From: Sphingomonas yantingensis
GTDB taxonomy: Bacteria; Pseudomonadota; Alphaproteobacteria; Sphingomonadales; Sphingomonadaceae
Reading direction: 5' to 3'
Assembly: GCF_014199325.1 (NCBI RefSeq)
Contig: NZ_JACIJJ010000003.1
Span: 124,001 to 188,000, forward strand
Length of the DNA: 64,000 nt
How positions within the stretch are numbered: the stretch's first letter is position 1; every line of letters begins with the position of its first letter. The translations under genes were made by a program, and so were the position numbers. Shown here piece by piece: positions 1-8,351 of the stretch. Under the pieces are notes generated by a model. That model saw only the letters and a list, made by a program, of their open reading frames with translations, was not told the DNA's origin and made no database searches.

Positions 1-66
1 AAGTCGACCGCCTACCGCGCCATCGCCAAGGCGCGCCGCGTGGTGGGGATCGACAAGGCGGGCTGA
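1..66 (+). CDS. 3' end of an unidentified gene (partial)
   Basis: The window opens inside a reading frame that ends with TGA at 64-66. The visible 21 residues are basic and Ala-rich (ending RRVVGIDKAG). No motif is recognisable and the function is unknown. It converges on the following cystathionine beta-lyase gene, whose stop begins at 69, so the two 3' ends almost touch. It could also be chance readthrough of GC-rich DNA, but the tight convergent spacing favours a real gene. Confidence 0.45.
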   Translation, partial: KSTAYRAIAKARRVVGIDKAG

Positions 67-68
67 GA

Positions 69-1271
69 TCAGCCGGCCGCCGTGAACCGCGCGAGGCCCG
101 CCTCCAGATCGGCGATCAGGTTGTTCGTATCCTCCAGCCCGATCTGGAGCCGGATCATCGGCCCCTCCGCCTTCCATTGAGTGACCGTGCGATAATGCTG
201 CGGGTCGATCGGCAGCGCGAGGCTCTCATACCCGCCCCAGCTATAGCCGATGCCGAAATGCGCGAGCCCGTCGATCATCGCGACGCGGCCCGCATCGCTG
301 CCGCCTCTTAGCACCACGCTGAACAACCCCGCCGGCCCGGCGAAGTCCCGCGCGAACACCTCATGCCCCGGACAGTCGGGCATTGCGGGGTGCAACACCC
401 GCGCCACTTCCGGCCGTCTCTTGAGCCATTCGGCGATGGCGAGCGCCGACCGCCCCTGTTCGTCGAGCCGCAGCTTCATCGTACGCAGGCCGCGGCTACC
501 CAGCCACGCATCGTCGGGACTGACGCACTGGCCGAGCTGATAGGTCGCGCTCCGCAGTGCCTCGAACCGGCCCGGTCCTGCCGTAACCGACCCCAGCATC
601 ACGTCCGAATGGCCGACGACGTACTTGGTGCAGGCAAGGATCGTGTAATCCACCCCGCGCGCGATCGCCGGGAAGAGGAGCGGCGTCGCCCAGGTATTGT
701 CGAGCAGCGTTACGATGCCGCGCGCCTTCGCCGCGGCAACGATCGCCGGCACGTCCTGTACTTCGAACGTCAGGCTGCCAGGGCTTTCCATGAAGATCGC
801 GCGTGTCGCCGGGCCGATCAGGTCCGCGATCCCCGCGCCCACCAGCGGATCGTAGAAGCGCGTGGCGATCCCCATCCGCTTGAGGATGCCGTTGCCGATC
901 GAGCGTGTGGGGTCATAGGCGCTGTCCGGGATCATCACCTCGTCGCCGGGCGACAGCACCGCCAAGAGCGCGGTCGCGATCGCCGCCACGCCGGAGGGAT
1001 AGAGCAGCGTTCCCTCCGCCCCCGGCTCCAGCTCGGTCAGCGCGTCGGCAAGGCTCCACTGCGTCGGCGTGCCCCGCCGGCCGTAGAACAGCCGATGCGT
1101 CGTATCGCGCCGCGCATTGGCGCGCAGGTCGGCCACGTCGTCGTAGAGGATGGTGGAGGCACGCCAGACCGGCGGATTGACGATCCCCTGCGTCCACTCC
1201 TCCCGCCGCCCGGCCTGGACCACGCGCGTGGCGTCGGTGATCGGGGCGGCAGGGTCACGGGGCTTGGTCAT
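69..1271 (-). CDS. metC: Cystathionine beta-lyase (PLP-dependent, Cys/Met metabolism family)
   Basis: A 400-residue protein of the Cys/Met metabolism PLP-dependent family. It is predicted to cleave cystathionine to homocysteine, pyruvate and ammonia in methionine synthesis. The PLP lysine lies in the ACTKYVVGHSDVMLGS segment, preceded by the DNTWATP motif that binds the cofactor, and YGRRGTPT near the N terminus is the family's substrate-loop pattern. The frame extends to 1307, but ATG at 1271 (MTKPRDP) is preferred because the first 12 residues are low-complexity. It may be co-transcribed with the sulfurtransferase gene upstream, although a REP-like repeat lies between them. Cystathionine gamma-synthase/lyase relatives are close, so exact specificity is inferred. 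Confidence 0.88.
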   Translation of the reverse strand: MTKPRDPAAPITDATRVVQAGRREEWTQGIVNPPVWRASTILYDDVADLRANARRDTTHRLFYGRRGTPTQWSLADALTELEPGAEGTLLYPSGVAAIATALLAVLSPGDEVMIPDSAYDPTRSIGNGILKRMGIATRFYDPLVGAGIADLIGPATRAIFMESPGSLTFEVQDVPAIVAAAKARGIVTLLDNTWATPLLFPAIARGVDYTILACTKYVVGHSDVMLGSVTAGPGRFEALRSATYQLGQCVSPDDAWLGSRGLRTMKLRLDEQGRSALAIAEWLKRRPEVARVLHPAMPDCPGHEVFARDFAGPAGLFSVVLRGGSDAGRVAMIDGLAHFGIGYSWGGYESLALPIDPQHYRTVTQWKAEGPMIRLQIGLEDTNNLIADLEAGLARFTAAG

Positions 1272-1321
1272 GTGCGCGGTGGTAGCGGCGGCGGGGAGCC
1301 CGGACAATCGCTCACATTCCC

Positions 1322-1408
1322 CGTCATCCCGGCCTTGAGCCGGGATCCCGCCTCTTCTGCCTCAACGTCCAAGAAGAAGCGGGACCCCGGATCAAGTCCG
1401 GGGTGACG
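1322..1408. repeat. REP/BIME-like inverted repeat (locus 1)
   Basis: Two hairpin units in inverted orientation. The left unit has core CCCGGCCTTGAGCCGGG, the right unit CCCCGGATCAAGTCCGGGG, and the outer edges read CGTCA and TGACG. The element is 3' of the sulfurtransferase gene. The same family recurs at 8051-8140 and, degenerate, at 61319-61424. Confidence 0.8.
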
Positions 1409-1416
1409 GAAGCGCC

Positions 1417-2247
1417 TTACCCCGTCGCCTTCGGCGTATCCTTGTCGGTGCCCCATTCGGACCAGCTGCCGTCGTAGAGCGCCGCTTTCTGTCCCAGGAG
1501 GTGCAGCGCGAAGGCAAGAACCGAGGCGGTGACCCCCGAGCCGCAGGTGGTGACGATGGGCTTCTCCACATCGACCCCCGCCGCCTCGAACGCCGCGCGC
1601 AGCTCGTCCTTCGACTTGTAGGTGCCGTCGGCATTGAACAGCCGCGCGATCGGCACATTCGCCGAACCGGGGATATGGCCCGATGCGGTCCCCGCGCGCG
1701 GCTCCGGCTCCTCGCCCGAAAAGCGCGAGGCGGAGCGGGCGTCGACCACCTGCTCGGCCTTGCTGTCCAAATTCGCCTTCATGTCCGACAGGCTGCGCAC
1801 CGCGCTGCGGTCGTCCCAGACGGTGAAGTGGCGGTGACGCAGCGTCTCGCGCCCGCTTTCGGTCGGGCGCCCCTCGGCCAGCCATTTGGCGAGCCCGCCA
1901 TCAAGGATCGCGACATCGTGCGCGCCGAACGTCTTGAGCATGAACCAGCCGCGCGCCGCGGTCTTGTAGGGGGAGTTGTCGTAGAGGACGATGCGGCTGC
2001 CATCGCCGAGGCCCAGCGACTGCATCCGACTGGCGAACTTCTCCGCGGCGGGCAGCATCATCGGCAGGTCGCTCGACGTGTCGCGCACGTCCTCCAAATC
2101 GAGGAACACCGCACCCGGGATATGCGCCTTTTCGTAATCGGCGGCGGCGTCGCCCTGTCCTGCCATGAACCAGGTCGCATCGACGACGCGCAGGTCGCTC
2201 GCACCCAGTTCCCCGGCGAGCCATTCGGTCGAAACGAGCGAATCCAT
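1417..2247 (-). CDS. sseA: 3-mercaptopyruvate / thiosulfate sulfurtransferase (tandem rhodanese)
   Basis: A 276-residue two-domain rhodanese. The N-terminal inactive domain begins at about residue 5 (VSTEWLAGEL) and contains the HIPGAVFLD motif. The C-terminal catalytic domain carries the Cys loop CGSGVTA, which is the 3-mercaptopyruvate-type loop (CGSGVTA versus CRxGxx[R/T] of thiosulfate rhodaneses). The enzyme transfers sulfur from 3-mercaptopyruvate to thiol or cyanide acceptors. It lies about 30 bp downstream of the photolyase gene on the same strand and upstream of metC. A sulfur-metabolism link with metC is plausible but not shown by the sequence. Confidence 0.9.
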   Translation of the reverse strand: MDSLVSTEWLAGELGASDLRVVDATWFMAGQGDAAADYEKAHIPGAVFLDLEDVRDTSSDLPMMLPAAEKFASRMQSLGLGDGSRIVLYDNSPYKTAARGWFMLKTFGAHDVAILDGGLAKWLAEGRPTESGRETLRHRHFTVWDDRSAVRSLSDMKANLDSKAEQVVDARSASRFSGEEPEPRAGTASGHIPGSANVPIARLFNADGTYKSKDELRAAFEAAGVDVEKPIVTTCGSGVTASVLAFALHLLGQKAALYDGSWSEWGTDKDTPKATG

Positions 2248-2277
2248 GACAGTCCTCCCTTGTGCTTTGTCCTGAGC

Positions 2278-3819
2278 CTACGAAGAAGCGCGCCCCCCGC
2301 CAAGCGTCCTCAGGTAGGAGGTGGCCTGCTTTCGGACGGATTTCTGCGTCTTTTCGTCCATCCGGTCCCAATTCCGGTACGGCATGGCCAGCCGCTGGTT
2401 GTTGCCGAGCTTGGTCCGGTTTCGCGCCAGAAAGTCCCAGTAGAGCGCGTTGAAGGGGCAGGCGTCCTCGCCCTCGCGCTTCTTAACGTCGTATCGGCAT
2501 TTCCCGCAGTAATCGGACATGCGATTGATGTAGGCGCCGGACGACGCGTACGGCTTCGACGCGAGCAGCCCGCCGTCGCCGAACTGGCTCATGCCAAGCG
2601 TGTTGGGCGCCTCCACCCACTCATAGGCGTCGGCATAAACCTCCAGATACCAGCGTTGCACCTGTTCGGGGTCGGCGCCGATCAGCAGCGCGTAATTGCC
2701 CGTCACCATCAGCCGCTGGATATGGTGCGCATAGGCGTGGTCGAGCGTCCCGCCGATCGCCTCCGCCATGCAATGCATGTCGGTCTCGCCCGTCCAGTAA
2801 AAGTCGGGCAGGTCGCGCTTGGCATTGAGGAAATTGCGGCTCGTATAATCCGGCCCCTCACGCCAGTAGATGCCGCGCACGAACTCCCGCCAGCCGATGA
2901 TCTGGCGGATGAAGCCCTCGGCCGCGTTGAGCGGGGCCTTGCCAGCGCGATACGCCTTCTCCACCGCGCGGCACAGGTCGAGCGGGTCGAGCAGACCGGC
3001 GTTGAGATAGGGCGACAGGATCGCGTGCCACAGATACGGCTCGCCCGTCACCATCGCGTCCTGATAGTCGCCGAACTGCGGCAGGTGATGCTTGATGAAA
3101 TGCGCCTGCTGTTTCAGCGCATCCTCGCGCGTCACCGCAAAGCCGAAATCGTCGAGGCCGCCGACATGATTGTCGAACCGCGCCTTGACGAGCTTCAGAA
3201 CATCCTTGGTGATCTTGTCCGGCTCGAACGACAGCGGGGCGGCCGGGCGCTCCTTGGCCGGCGGTGGCTTGCGGTTCTCGGCGTCGTAGTTCCACTGCCC
3301 GCCTTCGGGCTTGGCGCCGTCCATCAAGAGGCCGGTCTTGCGCCGCATCTCGCGATAGAAGAACTCCATGCGCAGCGCCTTGCGATCGGCGGCCCACTCC
3401 TCGAACTCGGCATGAATGGCGACGAAGCGGGTGTCGGCGCGGATCTCCACTTCGCAGTCGAAGCGGTCCGCCCAGCTTTCGAGCATCGCGCGCACGCGCC
3501 ACTCGCCCGCCTCGGTCACGACGATACGGTCGGGCTTTACCCGCTCGACCGCCCGCGCGACCTCGGCGGAGAAGCTGCCCTCGTTCCCGGGGTCGTCGAG
3601 CTTGACGTAATCGACGGTCCAGCCAGCCTCGCGCAGCCGTTCGGCATGGTGGCGCATCGCCGAGAAGAGAAACGCGATCTTGCGGACGTGGTGGCGGACG
3701 TACGTCGCTTCCTCCCCCACCTCCATCATCAGGATGCGCGCCTCGGCCTTGTCGATGCCGTCCAGCGACGAGAGATTATCGGATAGCTGGTCGCCCAGCA
3801 CGGGGATCAGAACCGTCAA
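2278..3819 (-). CDS. FeS-containing cryptochrome/photolyase (FeS-BCP, (6-4) photolyase-like)
   Basis: A 513-residue protein of the deoxyribodipyrimidine photolyase-related family. It starts with the typical [13 protein letters not shown]. Four cysteines sit at residues 350, 438, 441 and 454 (motifs [14 protein letters not shown] and ACPFNALYW). These are the positions and spacing known for the [4Fe-4S] ligands of the bacterial (6-4) photolyase/cryptochrome group typified by Agrobacterium PhrB. FAD is expected in the C-terminal half, and the N-terminal alpha/beta domain should hold a ribolumazine-type antenna. It is predicted to repair UV (6-4) photoproducts; a light-sensing role is possible. 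It is divergent from queF, with 38 bp between starts. Confidence 0.9.
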   Translation of the reverse strand: MTVLIPVLGDQLSDNLSSLDGIDKAEARILMMEVGEEATYVRHHVRKIAFLFSAMRHHAERLREAGWTVDYVKLDDPGNEGSFSAEVARAVERVKPDRIVVTEAGEWRVRAMLESWADRFDCEVEIRADTRFVAIHAEFEEWAADRKALRMEFFYREMRRKTGLLMDGAKPEGGQWNYDAENRKPPPAKERPAAPLSFEPDKITKDVLKLVKARFDNHVGGLDDFGFAVTREDALKQQAHFIKHHLPQFGDYQDAMVTGEPYLWHAILSPYLNAGLLDPLDLCRAVEKAYRAGKAPLNAAEGFIRQIIGWREFVRGIYWREGPDYTSRNFLNAKRDLPDFYWTGETDMHCMAEAIGGTLDHAYAHHIQRLMVTGNYALLIGADPEQVQRWYLEVYADAYEWVEAPNTLGMSQFGDGGLLASKPYASSGAYINRMSDYCGKCRYDVKKREGEDACPFNALYWDFLARNRTKLGNNQRLAMPYRNWDRMDEKTQKSVRKQATSYLRTLGGGRASS

Positions 3820-3857
3820 ATCTTCCCTCCGTCGCAGGCGCGACTATATGGCGCCGC

Positions 3858-4304
3858 ATGACCCCCAAGCATCTCGGCCAGACCAGCGCCCTGCCCGCCA
3901 GCCCCGACGAAGCGGTACTGGATTATGTTCCCAATCCGCGACCCGGGTCCTTGTACTGTGTCCGCTTCGCCGCGCCCGAGTTCACCTCGCTCTGTCCGGT
4001 GACGGCGCAGCCCGATTTCGCCCACCTCGTCATCGACTATGCCCCCGCCGAAACGATCGTCGAATCCAAGTCGCTGAAGCTGTTCCTCGGGAGCTTTCGC
4101 AACCATGCGGCGTTTCATGAGGACTGCACCGTCGGGATCGGCGAGCGGTTGTTCCGCGAGATGAAGCCTGTCTGGCTGCGCATCGGCGGCTACTGGTATC
4201 CGCGCGGCGGCATCCCGATCGACGTGTTCTGGCAATCCGGACCGTCGCCCGACGGGCTGTGGGTGCCAGACCAGGGCGTTGCCGGCTATCGCGGCCGCGG
4301 CTGA
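3858..4304 (+). CDS. queF: NADPH-dependent 7-cyano-7-deazaguanine reductase (unimodular QueF)
   Basis: A 148-residue queuosine biosynthesis enzyme that reduces the nitrile preQ0 to preQ1. Catalytic Cys46 (SLCPVT) forms the thioimide, with Asp53 as the proton donor. The QueF motif ESKSLK is at 69-74, followed by FHED at 86-89. The length matches the short, unimodular YkvM type used by Bacillus and alphaproteobacteria rather than the bimodular E. coli type. It is divergent from the photolyase gene. No other queuosine genes are nearby. Confidence 0.95.
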   Translation: MTPKHLGQTSALPASPDEAVLDYVPNPRPGSLYCVRFAAPEFTSLCPVTAQPDFAHLVIDYAPAETIVESKSLKLFLGSFRNHAAFHEDCTVGIGERLFREMKPVWLRIGGYWYPRGGIPIDVFWQSGPSPDGLWVPDQGVAGYRGRG

Positions 4305-4338
4305 ACGCGCTGAACGGCGGATGAATATCGCTTGTTGC

Positions 4339-4357
4339 GTTGCAGCAATGTTGCAAC
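4339..4357. promoter_or_regulatory. Near-perfect palindrome, candidate operator upstream of the GT4/GH130 operon
   Basis: GTTGCAGCAATGTTGCAAC matches its reverse complement at 16 of 19 positions. It lies in the 130-bp gap between queF and the glycosyltransferase, about 80 bp before the start codon. Symmetric TTGCA-rich sites are typical of LacI/GntR-type regulators, but no regulator is identified. Confidence 0.4.
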
Positions 4358-4434
4358 CATATTTCGCTTAACTCGTTTGGAGGTGGACGCTTCGGACCTG
4401 CCCGGTCCCTGTTGCACATGCGAAAGGTAAGCTC

Positions 4435-6714
4435 ATGTCGACGCTTGAGGGAGCGAAGGCGCCGCAGATCAGGCATCTGGCGCTCATCGGCAATTATCTG
4501 CCCCGCCAGTGCGGTCTTGCGACGTTCACCACGCATTGTCATCAGGCGATGGTCGCGCGCTACCCCGACCTCATGGTCGATGTGTATGCGATGGACGACC
4601 ATCCCGGCCGCTATGCCTATCCCGACGCGGTGACGGCGACGATCCCGCAGCACGACCTGTCCGCCTATCTGGCGACTGCCCGCCGGATCGAGGTGTCGGG
4701 CGCGCAGGTGCTGTGGGTCCAGCACGAATACGGCATCTTCGGCGGCTCGGCGGGCGATCACCTGCTTTCGCTGCTCGACCGCACTTCGCTGCCCGTCATC
4801 GTCACGCTGCACACGATCCTTGAGCGCCCCAGTGCCGAGGAGCGTCGGGTGATGGAGGCGTTGCTCCGCCGCGCGAGCAAGGTCATGGTCATGGCCGAGA
4901 AGGGCCGCGAGATCCTGACCCGCGTCCACGGCGCGGACGCACGCCGCATCGTCACCATCCCGCACGGCGTGCCCGACCGTGCCTTCCTCGTCCCCGACAG
5001 CATGAAGCCGCGCTTCGGGTGGGAGGGGCGCAAGGTCATCTTCACCTTCGGCCTGCTCGCCCCCAACAAGGGGATCGAGACGATGATCGCGGCGATGCCC
5101 GAGATCGTGAAGGCGGAGCCGCGCGCGCATTACGTGGTGCTGGGCGCCACCCACCCCAACCTCGTCGCGCATGAGGGCGAGGCGTATCGCGAGCGCCTGA
5201 TCGCGCAGGCCGCCGAGCTGGGCGTCGCGGATCATGTCGAACTGATCGACGGCTTCGCCGAGGAGCCCGAGCTGCTCGACTATCTGCAGGCCGCCGACAT
5301 CTATGCGACGCCCTACCACAACCCGGCGCAGATCACCTCGGGCACGCTGAGCTTCGCGGTCGGCATGGGCAAGCCGGTCGTCTCGACCCCCTATGTCCAC
5401 GCTACCGAGATCCTCGGCGACGGTCATGGCATGCTCGTCGATTTCGGCGACGTCGCCGGCTTCGCGCGGGCGATCGGCGGGTTGCTGGCCGACGACGGCG
5501 AGCGGATGGCGCTGGCGACGCGTGCCTATGCCCGCGGGCGCACGATGCTGTGGCCGTGCCTGGCCGAGGGGATCATGAAGGCGGCGGAGCAGATCGTTAC
5601 CGCCCGTCCCGCGCGCATCACCGGCAGCGCGAGCGAGACCGCACCGCTCCGCCCCGACCTCGCCGCGGTCGAGCGGATGAGCGACGCGACGGGCATGCTC
5701 CAGCATTCGATCTATTCGATCCCCGATCGTCGCCACGGCTATTGTATCGACGACAATGCCCGTGCGCTGATCCTGATGTGCCGCATCGATCCGCTCGACG
5801 ACGTGACGCGCGACAAATGGACGAGCATCTACGCTTCGTTCGTCCAGTACGCCTGGAACCCCGACAAGCGCCGCTTCCGCAACTTCATGCGCTTCGACCG
5901 CGTATGGTGCGAGGACGAGGGGTCGGAGGATTCTAACGGCCGCGCGCTCTGGGCGCTCGGCGTCACCGCGACCGAGGCGCGCGAGCAGAAGCATCGCGAC
6001 TGGGCGGCCGCGCTGTTCGACCAGACCGCCAGCCTTGCCTTCGACCTCGGCAGCCCGCGGGCGCAGGCATTCGCGATGCTGGGCGCCGCGGCGATGCGCG
6101 ACGGGTTTCCCGCCCACCCGATCGCGACGCGCATCCTTGAAAGCTTCGGCGAGCAGCTCGTCGCGCTGTGCGAGACGAACCGCCGTCCCGACTGGCAGTG
6201 GTTCGAGATCGTCCTCGCCTATGACAACGCCCGCCTGCCCGAGGCGCTGATCCGTGCGGGGCAGGCCCTCGGCCGGCAGGATTTCGTCGATTGCGGGATC
6301 GAGACGCTCGAATGGATCGTCTCGCGCCAGACCTCGCCCGCCGGCAATTTTCGAGCCGTGGGGACCGAGAGCTTTGGACGCGAATATGCCGAGCCGCTCC
6401 CGTTCGATCAGCAGCCGCTGGAAGCACAGGCGACCGTGGAGGCATGCGCCGCCGCGTTCGAGGCAACCGGGGAGAAGCGCTGGTACGAGGAAGCGATGCG
6501 GGCGTATCGTTGGTATCTCGGCGGCAACGACCTCGATTTGCCGCTGGCGACGGCGCAGGACGGCGGCTGCTTCGACGGGCTTCAGCCCACCGGGCTCAAC
6601 CGCAATCAGGGCGCGGAGTCGATTTTGGCGCTGCAATTGGCCAATTGCGCCATTTCCGGGCTTTCAAAGGCGGCGGCAAATCTGGCAGACCCGCCGCGCA
6701 TCGTCGTCGCTTAG
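4435..6714 (+). CDS. GT4-type glycosyltransferase fused to a six-hairpin-like domain
   Basis: A 759-residue two-part protein. Residues about 10-385 form a GT-B glycosyltransferase (group 1/GT4-like) with the early LIGNYLPRQCGLATFT segment, the HEYGIFGG loop, the inter-domain TFGLLAPNKGIE segment and the donor-site stretch around YHNPAQITSGTLSFAVG. Residues about 400-750 look like an alpha/alpha barrel of the glycosidase-like six-hairpin type, with repeated helices and acidic motifs (CIDDNARAL, EDSNGRALWALG). The nucleotide-sugar donor cannot be read from sequence. The GH130 gene 42 bp downstream suggests a mannose-containing glycan. The protein lacks a signal peptide and is presumably cytosolic or peripheral. 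Confidence 0.8.
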   Translation: MSTLEGAKAPQIRHLALIGNYLPRQCGLATFTTHCHQAMVARYPDLMVDVYAMDDHPGRYAYPDAVTATIPQHDLSAYLATARRIEVSGAQVLWVQHEYGIFGGSAGDHLLSLLDRTSLPVIVTLHTILERPSAEERRVMEALLRRASKVMVMAEKGREILTRVHGADARRIVTIPHGVPDRAFLVPDSMKPRFGWEGRKVIFTFGLLAPNKGIETMIAAMPEIVKAEPRAHYVVLGATHPNLVAHEGEAYRERLIAQAAELGVADHVELIDGFAEEPELLDYLQAADIYATPYHNPAQITSGTLSFAVGMGKPVVSTPYVHATEILGDGHGMLVDFGDVAGFARAIGGLLADDGERMALATRAYARGRTMLWPCLAEGIMKAAEQIVTARPARITGSASETAPLRPDLAAVERMSDATGMLQHSIYSIPDRRHGYCIDDNARALILMCRIDPLDDVTRDKWTSIYASFVQYAWNPDKRRFRNFMRFDRVWCEDEGSEDSNGRALWALGVTATEAREQKHRDWAAALFDQTASLAFDLGSPRAQAFAMLGAAAMRDGFPAHPIATRILESFGEQLVALCETNRRPDWQWFEIVLAYDNARLPEALIRAGQALGRQDFVDCGIETLEWIVSRQTSPAGNFRAVGTESFGREYAEPLPFDQQPLEAQATVEACAAAFEATGEKRWYEEAMRAYRWYLGGNDLDLPLATAQDGGCFDGLQPTGLNRNQGAESILALQLANCAISGLSKAAANLADPPRIVVA

Positions 6715-6755
6715 AACAATCGGGTCGTAGAGCGACGGCCTTACGGGGGGCTTGA

Positions 6756-8042
6756 ATGCTCGAATTGGAAACCCACGCGCTACGGCTGCATGCCGACCCT
6801 TCGCGCGTGGTCGTGCGTCCGTTTCATATCGCGTGGCAGTCGAACGGATCGGCACCCAGCCGGACGGAACGGCTGGTCCATGCCGTCCTGGAAATGTCGC
6901 CGATCGAGGCGCGTCAGCAGCTCAACACCGTGCTCAAGGATTTCGAGGCGCGGCACTGGCAGACGCGGCGCGTCTTCATGACCCGCTACGACCAGATCGA
7001 GGATCTGCTGAAGCTCGACGGCGCGGCGATCTCGGACGAGAAGCGGCAGCTTATCGGCGCCTATTTCTGCCACGAATACAGCTACGCCGCCGCCGCGCTG
7101 ATGAACCCCAGCGCGGTGCCGCATTTCGACCAGTCGGGGATGCCGCCGGGCAGCCTGCGCATCCTCATGTCGCTCCGCGCCGTGGGCGAAGGGCATATCA
7201 GTTCGGTCGCGTTCCGAGAGGGGATCATCACCGACCATAACGAGCTGATTCTTGCGCCCGAGCCCCCCTTCGCCACCGCCGTCGATCGTGAGGGCGCGGA
7301 TGAGCACGGTATCCCCGAGGGCGAGGTGACGGTTCACCGCCACCGCGATTCGACGCTGTCGGGCACGGTCATCTTCCCGATCACCCGCGCGCAGTCGAAC
7401 GGGCTGGAGGACATGCGCCTCGTCCATTTCACGCACGACGACGGCAGCACCGAATGGCTCGGCACCTACACCGCCTATAACGGCTCGGTCATCCAGTCGG
7501 AGATGCTGCGCACGCGCGATTTCCGCGCGTTCGACCTCGTGCCGATGACCGGCTCGGCCGCGCGGAACAAGGGCATGGGCCTGTTCCCGCGCAAGATCGG
7601 CGGCAAGTACATGATGATCGGCCGTCAGGACGGCGAGAACCTGTTCCTGATCCAGTCCGACACGTTAACCCACTGGGACGAGGGCGAGCTGCTGCTCAAG
7701 CCCCATTACCCATGGGAGCTGGTCCAAATCGGCAATTGTGGCCCGCCGATCGAGATCGACGAGGGCTGGCTGCTGCTCACCCACGGCGTCGGCGCGATGC
7801 GTAAATATTCAATTGGCGCGGTGCTGCTCGACAAGGAGGATCCGTCGAGAGTAATCGGCCGCACGCGCGAGCCGTTGCTGGCCGCGGCGGATCAGGACCG
7901 GGAGGGCTATGTCCCCAACGTCGTCTATTCATGCGGCGCGATCCGACACGGCGACCGGCTGTTCATCCCCTATGGCGTCGCCGACAGCTCGGTCGCGTTC
8001 GCGTTCGTGACGATCAGCTCGATGCTGAAGGTGATGGAGTAA
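6756..8042 (+). CDS. GH130 family glycoside phosphorylase/hydrolase (beta-mannoside type)
   Basis: A 428-residue predicted five-bladed beta-propeller of family GH130. Members phosphorolyse or hydrolyse beta-mannosides. The family's catalytic-Asp block appears as SNGLEDMRLV (usual form GxEDPR), and other blade motifs include GTYTAYNG, RNKGMGLFPRKI, GNCGPPIEI and GWLLLTHGVG. The N-terminal 100 residues are an additional helical segment. It is probably co-transcribed with the glycosyltransferase. The pair suggests synthesis and remobilisation of a beta-mannosyl glycan, with the true linkage unknown. Whether it is a phosphorylase or a hydrolase depends on phosphate-binding Arg/His residues that need an alignment. 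Confidence 0.82.
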   Translation: MLELETHALRLHADPSRVVVRPFHIAWQSNGSAPSRTERLVHAVLEMSPIEARQQLNTVLKDFEARHWQTRRVFMTRYDQIEDLLKLDGAAISDEKRQLIGAYFCHEYSYAAAALMNPSAVPHFDQSGMPPGSLRILMSLRAVGEGHISSVAFREGIITDHNELILAPEPPFATAVDREGADEHGIPEGEVTVHRHRDSTLSGTVIFPITRAQSNGLEDMRLVHFTHDDGSTEWLGTYTAYNGSVIQSEMLRTRDFRAFDLVPMTGSAARNKGMGLFPRKIGGKYMMIGRQDGENLFLIQSDTLTHWDEGELLLKPHYPWELVQIGNCGPPIEIDEGWLLLTHGVGAMRKYSIGAVLLDKEDPSRVIGRTREPLLAAADQDREGYVPNVVYSCGAIRHGDRLFIPYGVADSSVAFAFVTISSMLKVME

Positions 8043-8050
8043 GAAGGTAG

Positions 8051-8140
8051 CGGGATCCCGGGTCAAGCCCGGGATGACGGTAATGGTAAGGGATGTGCAC
8101 TCCCCGCAATCGTCACCCCGGACTTGATCCGGGGTCCCGC
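8051..8140. repeat. REP/BIME-like inverted repeat (locus 2)
   Basis: A pair of units with cores CCCGGGTCAAGCCCGGG and CCCCGGACTTGATCCGGGG. The pair order is reversed relative to locus 1, so the TGACG/CGTCA ends face inward. It fills the convergent gap between the GH130 gene and the small membrane protein, and could terminate transcription from both sides. Confidence 0.8.
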
Positions 8141-8156
8141 TTCTTCTTCTAAGCCG

Positions 8157-8351
8157 TCAAAACGGCAGGACCTCCGGCCCGCCGGGAAAGATGAGGTCCT
8201 CGGTCCAGTCGGCCCCGACCAGCATCGTCAGCACGACGAACGCGATCAGCGACAGGTCGAACAGCGCGACTCCTGCCCAGGCGACGAAGGGATGGAACGG
8301 CCCCACGCGGTCGTAACCGTCACGGGTGGTGCGGGCGCGGCGGTGCTGCAT
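8157..8351 (-). CDS. Small single-pass membrane protein, unknown function
   Basis: A 64-residue protein from ATG at 8351; a GTG at 8354 would add one residue. It has a basic N-terminal segment (QHRRARTTRDGYDR), one strongly hydrophobic helix at about residues 22-46 (FVAWAGVALFDLSLIAF followed by VVLTMLVG), and an acidic tail. Its start overlaps the ppdK stop (TGATG arrangement), so translational coupling is likely, which supports it being real. I do not recognise the family. Confidence 0.6.
   Translation of the reverse strand: MQHRRARTTRDGYDRVGPFHPFVAWAGVALFDLSLIAFVVLTMLVGADWTEDLIFPGGPEVLPF

Noticed and set aside
1501-3786. 761-residue open frame on the plus strand
   Set aside because: Opposes sseA and the photolyase gene, whose protein motifs are unambiguous.
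4030-6636. 868-residue open frame on the minus strand
   Set aside because: Antisense shadow of queF and the glycosyltransferase. Arg/Ala/Pro/Gly composition is typical of GC-rich reverse frames and no motif is visible.
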